NCBI GenBank assembly: GCA_001567185.1
Contig: LNFR01000092.1
Coordinates: forward strand, 1-64,000
Direction: 5' to 3'
Source of the DNA: Bacteroidetes bacterium OLB12
Lineage (GTDB): Bacteria > Bacteroidota > Bacteroidia > Cytophagales > Cyclobacteriaceae
Length of the DNA: 64,000 nucleotides
The position numbers and the translations under genes were made by a program. The notes under the pieces are model-generated. The model had not been told where the DNA came from, ran no database searches, and saw only the letters and a list, made by a program, of their open reading frames with translations. Shown here one piece after another: positions 57,379-64,000 of the stretch (its first letter is position 1; the number at the start of each line of letters is the position of its first letter).

Positions 57379-57408
57379 TTTGGTATTGCTAACTTCAAAG
57401 TAAATTTG
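57379..57408 (+). promoter_or_regulatory. Promoter of the RelE-type pair, likely leaderless
   Basis: TTTG at 57379-57382 and TAAATTTG at 57401-57408 are 18 bases apart and match the Bacteroidota consensus. The expected start is about the ATG at 57413, so the mRNA would have no leader. Confidence 0.55.
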
Positions 57409-57412
57409 CGCA

Positions 57413-57619
57413 ATGAAAATTTTAGTTGATATAAAGGAGGGCAAAGGCGATTTCATCCTTGAGCTCCTTAACAGTTTTCCGTTTGTAAAGACAAAAAAAA
57501 TTTCACCAGATAAAGCTAAGTTTTTGCTTGAATTAAAGGACGCATTGGACGAAGTGAAATTGGCTAAGCATGGTAAGGTGAAATTGAAGTCTGCACATGA
57601 CCTCATTGATGAGTTATAA
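57413..57619 (+). CDS. Small antitoxin
   Basis: The 68-residue helical, charged protein (MKILVDIKEGKGDFILELLN at the start, SAHDLIDEL at the end) precedes and overlaps the toxin gene by 11 bases. Size and position fit a RelB-like antitoxin that binds the toxin. No clear HTH or ribbon-helix-helix motif was seen. Confidence 0.7.
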   Translation: MKILVDIKEGKGDFILELLNSFPFVKTKKISPDKAKFLLELKDALDEVKLAKHGKVKLKSAHDLIDEL

Positions 57620-57935
57620 AGTTGAAGTGACCAGTCTTTTCGCGAAGCAACTGAAACGACTTTCGAAAAAATACCCCTCTCTAAAACTCGAATACGTAAA
57701 TTTGGTTCAATCGCTGGTTACCAATCCTACTCAAGGAAATAGTCTTGGAAATAATTGTTTTAAGATTAGGGTTTCAATTGGGTCAAAAGGAAAGGGAAAG
57801 TCGGGGGGTGCAAGAGTAATCACCTACATTCACTTCAGGCAAAATAGGGTTTTTCTTTTGTCCATTTACGATAAATCTGAGCAAAGTAATATCACTTCTC
57901 AAGACTTAAAAAATTGGATAGCTTTCCTGATTTAG
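57609..57935 (+). CDS. RelE/ParE-type toxin
   Basis: The 108-residue basic protein has the RelE/ParE fold features SLFAKQLKRLSKKYPSLK, GNNCFKIRVSIGSKGKGKSGGARVI and RVFLLSIYDKSEQSNIT. Members cut mRNA on the ribosome or poison gyrase. The conserved basic residues favour RNase activity, but this is inference. ATG 57609 overlaps the antitoxin stop. An earlier ATG lies four codons upstream. Confidence 0.78.
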   Translation: MSYKVEVTSLFAKQLKRLSKKYPSLKLEYVNLVQSLVTNPTQGNSLGNNCFKIRVSIGSKGKGKSGGARVITYIHFRQNRVFLLSIYDKSEQSNITSQDLKNWIAFLI

Positions 57936-57941
57936 ATCTTT

Positions 57942-58772
57942 ATGAAAACGTTATGCCTTTCAGTAACCTGCAATCCCGAATTTTCTGAAATCCTGATGGC
58001 CGAAATAGGTGAGGCCGGCTTCGATACCTTTATGGAAACGGAAACTGGCTTTGAAGCGTATTGCGAAGTCAATGAATTCGACAAAAGACTGCTGGAAGAA
58101 ATAAAAACAAAATATGCATTTGTAAGTCCGCTCTTGTTTCAATTCGATGAAATCGAAAAGCAAAACTGGAATGAGGAGTGGGAGAAAAATGTTGAGCCGA
58201 TTATTGTCGATGATAAATGCCTGGTGCGCGCGGCTTTTCACAAAATAGAAAAAACTTATCCGTACGAAATCATCATCACACCCAAAATGAGTTTTGGTAC
58301 GGGCCATCATCAAACCACGCATTTAATGTTGAGTGCACAAATGAAGATGGATCATCGCGGCAAGCGTGTAATGGATGCCGGTTGCGGCACGGCTATACTT
58401 TCGATAATGGCCAGTAAACTGGGTGCAACAGAAGTAGAAGCGTTTGACATTGATGCCTGGAGTGTGGAGAACGGAAATGAGAATGCTGCGAACAATAACT
58501 GCAACAACATTCATATTCAACTTGGAAAGATTAATGAGGTTAACCTTACCGGAACTTTCGATATTATTCTTGCCAACATAAATAAAAACATCTTGCTGAT
58601 GGAGATGAAGCAGTATGCATCCTATTTAAAGACTAATGGCCAACTCCTGCTTAGTGGTTTTTATGTGAAGGACATTTCAGATTTACAAGCCGAGGCCGCC
58701 CGGTATGGATTTGCCAACGTTTCCTTTCAGGAACGCGAAACATGGGCCTGCCTCTTATTACAAAAGCAATAA
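57942..58772 (+). CDS. prmA: Ribosomal protein L11 methyltransferase
   Basis: The 276-residue SAM-dependent enzyme methylates lysines of ribosomal protein L11. It has the substrate domain at the N-terminus (about 1-95), then MSFGTGHHQTTHLML, VMDAGCGTAILSIMASKLGA (SAM-binding) and ILANINKNILLM. It follows the toxin gene by six bases. Confidence 0.92.
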   Translation: MKTLCLSVTCNPEFSEILMAEIGEAGFDTFMETETGFEAYCEVNEFDKRLLEEIKTKYAFVSPLLFQFDEIEKQNWNEEWEKNVEPIIVDDKCLVRAAFHKIEKTYPYEIIITPKMSFGTGHHQTTHLMLSAQMKMDHRGKRVMDAGCGTAILSIMASKLGATEVEAFDIDAWSVENGNENAANNNCNNIHIQLGKINEVNLTGTFDIILANINKNILLMEMKQYASYLKTNGQLLLSGFYVKDISDLQAEAARYGFANVSFQERETWACLLLQKQ

Positions 58773-58904
58773 ATCAAGCCCCCGAAAGTTTATTAATTCG
58801 GCCTGCCTGGTTTAACAGAATCAGGCAACCACAAGTAACTGGTGTGCAGCAACGTTTCAATTAGTACATTAGCCGGATTTTGCGAATTTCAAGGTTTTTG
58901 ATCC

Positions 58905-61900
58905 GTGAAGCAGGTTTTAACATACATATCCGCACTTTGCCTTTCCGTAGGCCTGTTTGCCCAAACTGATTCCGGGTCTTACAGCTTTCAGGATAGTGTG
59001 CGGCTGGCATTGGAAAACACTAAGGCCTCCGATGCCACGGCTGTGGGTGCTGCATTTAATACTGCATGGGTTTCGCTGGGGCCAGATCAGCAACAGATCA
59101 TTCGCGCGCAGGCTAAACTCATGAAAAAAAAGGGCTTTAAACTGCAGCCACACCTGGTTAATTATTATGGGGCCATTGCCGCGGCTGTTACCATCGAAAA
59201 CGCAGACCAATCTAAACTAAACGAATTTTTTACGGTTGCCGGTAAAGTATTGGCACAGGATAATGTCGTACAAGCCAACATTTACTTCCAACTTTCGCGT
59301 ACTTTCTTCGAAAACCATGCTTTGAATTTTGAAAAGGCATTTCAACTGGTGGCAAAGAATGATACCTATAGTTTTCAATACCTGGAGCCACCTCCGCCCG
59401 ATACTACACAGACCTATAATTACGATGAACCGGTTGATACCACTGCTTACAACAGGCCTCCGTGGCAGCAAGAGATTATACAGCCCGAAATTCTAGGGCC
59501 CGTAATTGTGTTTGATCAGGTTTCCCTGAATTTTATTACGGCCTATGATTCGGCAAGTCTTACTAATACAAAGGGAACCTTCTCTTTGCGCGATAAACTT
59601 TTTGTAGGGGAAGGCGGTCGTTTCGATTGGTCTGCAGCGGGGCTTTCGGCCGACTCGGTTTATTACGATTTGAACAAATTTAATTTCAAAGCCAATCAAC
59701 CCTATCTGAAGGCCGAGCAAGGCCGGCTTACGTATGTTGGAAAAGTGCCGGGCAATATTCCCGGGGTGTTTGAGTTTCGAAGCATCAATCATAAATCGCC
59801 CCAAACCGCTACTTATCCTCGTTTCAAATCGTACGAAGCAAACATTAACCTGTTGGGATTAGAAAGCCTTAACTTGAAATATACCGGTGGGTTTGGGTTG
59901 CAGGGTGCAGCTGCTAATTCGAATACAGTAAGCAATGTGTTGGCCACCATCGAAATTTTTGGTGAAGCCAACAGAAGATTTAAAGCAGTAGCAGCTTCTT
60001 TTGGATTTCAGGATTCGGTTATTGTTTCGCAGCAGGCGCGCATTTCGATTTTTCACCAAAACGATTCTATTGTGCATCCGGCTATGGAGCTGCGGTATGA
60101 TTATGCCAAACAGCGCCTTACGCTTAACAAAGAAAAAAGCTCGCAACGCAAGGCTCCATTCACTTCCTCATTTTTTCAAGTTGAATTTTCAGTTGATCGC
60201 ATTGATTGGAAACTTAAATCGGACAGTATAAAAATGTGGGTGCAGGGTAGCGGCAAGGTAGCACCCATGATCATCGAGTCGAACGATTTTTATGACCCGG
60301 AAGGGTATCGGGAATTGCGGGGCCAGGGTTTTAATTTTCATCCGTTGGCATTGGTGGTTAATAAAGTAAGTGAATTAGGTACACAGAATTTTTATGTATT
60401 CGATCTGGTTGAAGAAAGCCGCCCGCTTGGAGTAGCCCGCATGGCGGCCGACTTTTTATTTCAGCGGGGCATGATTGACTACGATGCGCGTACCGGCAAA
60501 ATTCGTGTAAAAGACAAAGCCATTAACTTCATTCAATCTGTTAGAGGTTTGTCTGATTACGATAATCTTAAAATTCATTCATTAACGGATACCATAGCCA
60601 ACGCATTCATTAGTTTAAAAGAAGGGCGCATGAATGTGTACGGAGTTGAAGAGTTTAATGTGAGCGATTCGCTCAATGTGGTGATTAAGCCCGACAGCAG
60701 CCGCATTACTTTTTTGCAAAACCGCGATATCAAATTTAATGGTACCATCAATGCCGGTAACTTCGAAATTTCCGGCCGCGATTTTACGCTGAAGTATGAC
60801 AGCTTCTTCATCAACATGAATCACATCGATTCCATCCGGTTTTATGTAACCGAGAAGAATGGTACCCGAAGAAGAGTAAATAACTCGATGGTGGGGGCCG
60901 ACTCAACCGCACAGGCAGCCAGTGGTATGCAGGCATCGAGCAACAAAACTTCGGGCACATTATTTATCAACCGGCCCAACAATAAATCCGGAAAGGAAAG
61001 AATTCCAAACTATCCACGCCTGGATGCTACTGCCGGTGGTGTTATTTATTTTGATCGGAGCGAAGTGCTAAATGGTGCCTACGATCGTTCTGTGTTTTTT
61101 GTAGTGCCGCCTTTTAAGCTCGACAGTTTGAATGATGCCGACCCTGGCTCGATCAACTTTGAAGGCACATTTGTATCGAGTGGCATGCTGCCCGCATTCA
61201 AAGAGAAATTGCATACGATGCCCGACAAATCGTTGGGCTTTAGTCATACCGTTCCTGCTTCGGGCTATCAACTTTTTAATGGCGATGGAAAATTATACGG
61301 AGGCCTGACGTTGGATAACGCAGGTATTCGGGCTGCCGGAAAAATAGATTACCTGGCCGCTACAGTGGAATCGCGCGATTTTATTTTCTATCCAGACTCG
61401 GTAGTGGGGCGCGGCAGCGTGGGCGAAATCAGGGAGAAACTTTATGGTTCGGTTTATTTTCCGCAAGTAAAACTAAACGACTACCGGTTAAAGTGGCTGC
61501 CCAAGCAAGACAAGATGAATATCAAAAACATGAAAGAGCCTTTTAGTTTGTATCAGAATACAGCAACGTTAGATGGCAATTTGATTGTTTCTAAAACCGG
61601 TGTGGGTGGCGATGGCCGGTTGAGTACGCGCGGTTCGGAAGTACGCTCAAAAGAGATGACTTTTTCGGCCAAAGAATTTGGGGCACGTCATGCGCGCTTT
61701 GAAGTAAAAACCGGCAATGCTGCAAAACCCGCGCTTGCCGGCAGCAACGTAAAATTAAACTTCAACCTCGACAAAAACTTTGCTACGGTAAGCCCGGAGG
61801 TGGCAGGCGAAGCAGCCATCGATTTTCCATACGCACAATTTAAAACTTCGATACCCGAAGCCCGGTGGGACTTAACCACACAAAAAATTGTGATGAGCAA

Positions 61901-63578
61901 AGCTCCGGATGTACCCTTGGAAGATTCGTATTTCTACACTACACGCAAAGAACTGGACTCTCTGAGTTTTAATGCTGAGAAAGCGGAGTATGATATTCAG
62001 ACACAACAATTAAAAGTAAGTGGCATTCCATACATAACGGTAGCCGATGCGCGCATTACACCCGAAAACAATGAAGTGTTGATTCTGGAAAATGCAAAGA
62101 TTGGGCAGTTAAAAAACACAACCATCGTCATGGACACGCTCAACGGATATCACCGGCTTACAGAGGGTGTGGTGGATATTATTTCGCGCAAAGAATTTAC
62201 GGGCTATGCTACCTACCAATATGTGAATGCCGTGAACGATACGTTTGCCATTAAGATGACTGACTTCCATCTGGAGCCCATTACCGAGCAAACAAAAAAC
62301 AAACGCAATCGCGGTAACGCCACCATGCAAACTGTTGGGAATGGTGCAGTAACTGAACAAAATAACATTCGGGTGGCCCCGCGTATCTTTTATAAAGGGG
62401 ATATGACGATGTATGCCACCAAACCAGCACTTCAGTTGAAAGGGTTTGTAAAACTGGATCTGAAAAAAATACCAAACTACAAGACCTGGTTACTCTACAC
62501 CCAAAGTGGTGATGAGAAAGAAATCTATCTTGATTTTGACAACGCCATTACCGAAGAAGGACGCAAGCCGGATGCCGGGCTTCACTTTGCGGAGGACAAT
62601 GATCTTTACATCACATTCGTGTTCGATAAAAATGATCCGGCTGATGATGATTTCTTTTTACCGGCCGGATCGTTATTCTATGATGAAGCTACCAAAGAGT
62701 TTCGGATAGAAAACAGAGCAAAAGCAGCGGGCGAAAAATTATCCGGTAAAGTGTTTGCCTATAACGAAGATAAACAGGAGGTGCGTTTTGAAGGTCCGGT
62801 TAACTTTTTTGACAAGACAAAAGATTTTGGACTAATCGCGTCAGCATTGGGTTCGGGTAATCTCGAAACCAATGTTATCAAAATGAATTCATTCATAATG
62901 GCAGATATGAATGTGCCGGCCACGGTGTTTCAGCTAATGGCAGCCAATATCCTGGAGGTGATTAAAAACGAAGGAGTAAAGGAAGAAGGATTGGGCGATC
63001 ATACAGAGTTGCTTTATAAAATTGCGGATCTGGTTGGCGAAAAAGTAGTGAAAGATTACGAACAGCGATCGCTGCAAGGGTACGTTCCGCTGGCTACCGT
63101 GCAGGGCTTACAAAAGCCCCTGGTATTTTCGAATGTAAATCTGAAATGGTCGCAGGAACATAAATCGTTTTATAGCGAAGGACTAATTGGCTTGAGCCAC
63201 GTGGGCCGTAATGATATCAATTCCTCGTATGAAGGGTTTATGGAAATCGGGAAAACGGAAGATGGTGCCCCGGTGTTTCATGTATTCATCAAGGTCTCGC
63301 CCGACTCGTGGTTTTATTTTGGCATGGAAGATAACCGGGTAATGATTCACACTTCGCTGCAACCGATAAATGATTTTGTAACCAAAAAAACCAATGCCAG
63401 CAAAGCCAAGGTAGGTGAGTTGGTTTACATTCCCGGAACCATTGACGAAACCTTGTCGTGGATTAATAAATTCAGGCTTACCTATTTGGGCCTTGAGGCT
63501 CCTTACGATTTAAGCGCAGGAAGCACCGATGCAAAAAAGAAGGAGGAGAAAAAGAAGGAGGAAGACGATGGGTTTTAA
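58905..63578 (+). CDS. Giant secreted beta-rich protein
   Basis: This 1557-residue protein starts at GTG 58905 with a signal peptide (SVGLFAQ). A helical N-terminal part (about 20-160) is followed by a long run of beta-strand-like segments rich in YD, NF and G (SADSVYYDLNKFNFKANQPY, SLKEGRMNVYGVEEFNVSD, ITFLQNRDIKFNGTINAG), then a charged C-terminus of Lys/Glu repeats. It resembles large OstA/LptD-like or gliding-associated beta-solenoids, but I cannot assign a family. It lies just before an M14 carboxypeptidase gene, so a cell-surface role is likely. Confidence 0.65.
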   Translation: MKQVLTYISALCLSVGLFAQTDSGSYSFQDSVRLALENTKASDATAVGAAFNTAWVSLGPDQQQIIRAQAKLMKKKGFKLQPHLVNYYGAIAAAVTIENADQSKLNEFFTVAGKVLAQDNVVQANIYFQLSRTFFENHALNFEKAFQLVAKNDTYSFQYLEPPPPDTTQTYNYDEPVDTTAYNRPPWQQEIIQPEILGPVIVFDQVSLNFITAYDSASLTNTKGTFSLRDKLFVGEGGRFDWSAAGLSADSVYYDLNKFNFKANQPYLKAEQGRLTYVGKVPGNIPGVFEFRSINHKSPQTATYPRFKSYEANINLLGLESLNLKYTGGFGLQGAAANSNTVSNVLATIEIFGEANRRFKAVAASFGFQDSVIVSQQARISIFHQNDSIVHPAMELRYDYAKQRLTLNKEKSSQRKAPFTSSFFQVEFSVDRIDWKLKSDSIKMWVQGSGKVAPMIIESNDFYDPEGYRELRGQGFNFHPLALVVNKVSELGTQNFYVFDLVEESRPLGVARMAADFLFQRGMIDYDARTGKIRVKDKAINFIQSVRGLSDYDNLKIHSLTDTIANAFISLKEGRMNVYGVEEFNVSDSLNVVIKPDSSRITFLQNRDIKFNGTINAGNFEISGRDFTLKYDSFFINMNHIDSIRFYVTEKNGTRRRVNNSMVGADSTAQAASGMQASSNKTSGTLFINRPNNKSGKERIPNYPRLDATAGGVIYFDRSEVLNGAYDRSVFFVVPPFKLDSLNDADPGSINFEGTFVSSGMLPAFKEKLHTMPDKSLGFSHTVPASGYQLFNGDGKLYGGLTLDNAGIRAAGKIDYLAATVESRDFIFYPDSVVGRGSVGEIREKLYGSVYFPQVKLNDYRLKWLPKQDKMNIKNMKEPFSLYQNTATLDGNLIVSKTGVGGDGRLSTRGSEVRSKEMTFSAKEFGARHARFEVKTGNAAKPALAGSNVKLNFNLDKNFATVSPEVAGEAAIDFPYAQFKTSIPEARWDLTTQKIVMSKAPDVPLEDSYFYTTRKELDSLSFNAEKAEYDIQTQQLKVSGIPYITVADARITPENNEVLILENAKIGQLKNTTIVMDTLNGYHRLTEGVVDIISRKEFTGYATYQYVNAVNDTFAIKMTDFHLEPITEQTKNKRNRGNATMQTVGNGAVTEQNNIRVAPRIFYKGDMTMYATKPALQLKGFVKLDLKKIPNYKTWLLYTQSGDEKEIYLDFDNAITEEGRKPDAGLHFAEDNDLYITFVFDKNDPADDDFFLPAGSLFYDEATKEFRIENRAKAAGEKLSGKVFAYNEDKQEVRFEGPVNFFDKTKDFGLIASALGSGNLETNVIKMNSFIMADMNVPATVFQLMAANILEVIKNEGVKEEGLGDHTELLYKIADLVGEKVVKDYEQRSLQGYVPLATVQGLQKPLVFSNVNLKWSQEHKSFYSEGLIGLSHVGRNDINSSYEGFMEIGKTEDGAPVFHVFIKVSPDSWFYFGMEDNRVMIHTSLQPINDFVTKKTNASKAKVGELVYIPGTIDETLSWINKFRLTYLGLEAPYDLSAGSTDAKKKEEKKKEEDDGF

Positions 63579-63652
63579 CAATCCAACCTTTCATCACAAT
63601 TCTTTTTAATCTTTCGGGTGTTTGAGTACTTTTTCAAGCTCAAACTATTCCT

Positions 63653-64000
63653 ATGAAAAACCTGCTGATTGTCTGTGCCCTTCTGCTGGGCACCCATGCG
63701 TTTGCTCAAAACAATTATTTTTTTCCTTCCGGAGTATCGTTCGATCCGGCCGTTCCTACACCGGAGCAATTTTTAGGTTACCCGGTGGGCGATTGGCACA
63801 CCCGCCACGATCGCATCGTGTCCTACTTTCAGGAGTTGGCCCGCGTTTCGCCCAAAGCACATTTTCAGATTATCGGCTATACCAACGAGCGCAGGCCCCA
63901 GGTGGTGCTTACCATCACCAGCCCGGAGAACTATGCACGCATTGAAGACATTCGCAAAGAACATTTGAAGCTGGCCGATCCCTCGCAGACAGTTAATGTT
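63653..64000 (+). CDS. M14 carboxypeptidase, N-terminal part (cut by window edge)
   Basis: ATG 63653 opens a frame that stays open to the window end (116 codons): signal peptide (THAFAQ), then PEQFLGYPVGDWHTRHDRIV and FQIIGYTNERRPQVVLTITS, a pattern I recall as the start of Bacteroidota M14 zinc carboxypeptidases. The catalytic HxxE zinc site lies beyond the window, so the assignment rests on the N-terminal region. Confidence 0.72.
   Translation, partial: MKNLLIVCALLLGTHAFAQNNYFFPSGVSFDPAVPTPEQFLGYPVGDWHTRHDRIVSYFQELARVSPKAHFQIIGYTNERRPQVVLTITSPENYARIEDIRKEHLKLADPSQTVNV

Noticed and set aside
63622..63945. Long frame at the right end
   Set aside because: It is the shadow of the M14 carboxypeptidase frame starting at 63653, which has a signal peptide and family motifs.
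1..64000. CRISPR arrays, tRNA or rRNA genes, and prophage or defence islands
   Set aside because: No regular repeat-spacer pattern, tRNA-like arms, rRNA sequence, integrase or phage genes were seen on reading the sequence.

Overview
The window looks like chromosomal DNA from a Bacteroidota bacterium, most likely a free-living Cytophagales-type lineage. Pointers are a MurF-alanine racemase fusion, an ECF sigma/FecR/STN/TonB-receptor locus, several families typical of the phylum (DUF2911, DUF4783, DUF6702, head-GIN/DUF2807, secreted RidA and YHS proteins), promoter-like TTTG-N17-19-TAnnTTTG elements and a lack of strong Shine-Dalgarno sites. The assignment is inferred from protein families and signals, not from a search.

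Layout. 0-9 kb: a cut-off lipoprotein, a UbiA-like membrane protein, a degenerate receiver protein, an aspartyl protease, a LOG protein, a DUF2911 protein, an unusual HisA paralogue, CsaA, and MurF-Alr split by a frameshift. 8.5-20 kb: two overlooked small proteins, feoAB, a TerB-like protein, purK-purE, a LETM1-like protein, TerC, an MsbA-like ABC exporter, a lipoprotein and gpmI. 20-28 kb: DUF4783, nadC, a patch of decayed or frameshifted genes (21.4-22.85 kb), a YcxB-like protein, recX, YHS, DinB, an ATP-grasp protein, YceI, tag and RidA. 28-41 kb: a FtsX/MacB-type permease, a small acidic protein with SulP and carbonic anhydrase (a likely inorganic-carbon uptake unit), the sigma/anti-sigma/surface-repeat/TonB-receptor locus, a head-GIN lipoprotein, coaX and a candidate structured RNA. 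41-64 kb: a PIN toxin-antitoxin pair with duplicated operator-like repeats, a trans-sulfuration enzyme, an amino-acid permease, a beta-barrel lipoprotein, a nitroreductase, a beta-propeller lipoprotein, a threonine-dehydratase-like enzyme, an M20 peptidase, tandem M1 peptidases, HupE, DUF6702, tpiA, a RelE-type toxin-antitoxin pair, prmA, a 1557-residue secreted protein and the start of an M14 carboxypeptidase.

The most striking whole-window feature is a series of single-base frameshifts, almost all at A/T homopolymers and mostly one base too long: murF-alr, DUF4783, the STN-repeat protein, the permease, the barrel lipoprotein, the dehydratase, M20 (twice), both M1 genes, DUF6702 and a small secreted protein. 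In each case the intact family-like protein is recovered by changing one base in the run. I read these mainly as homopolymer errors in the sequence. Transcriptional slippage or phase variation stays open for the 7-base runs, especially in the surface-repeat protein.

Nothing here is a clear new defence or biosynthetic island. The best candidates for undescribed biology are the sigma/FecR/STN-repeat/TonB-receptor locus, the structured RNA before the PIN module, the HisA paralogue lacking its catalytic aspartate, the giant secreted protein, and the small conserved-looking proteins near feoA and sulP.
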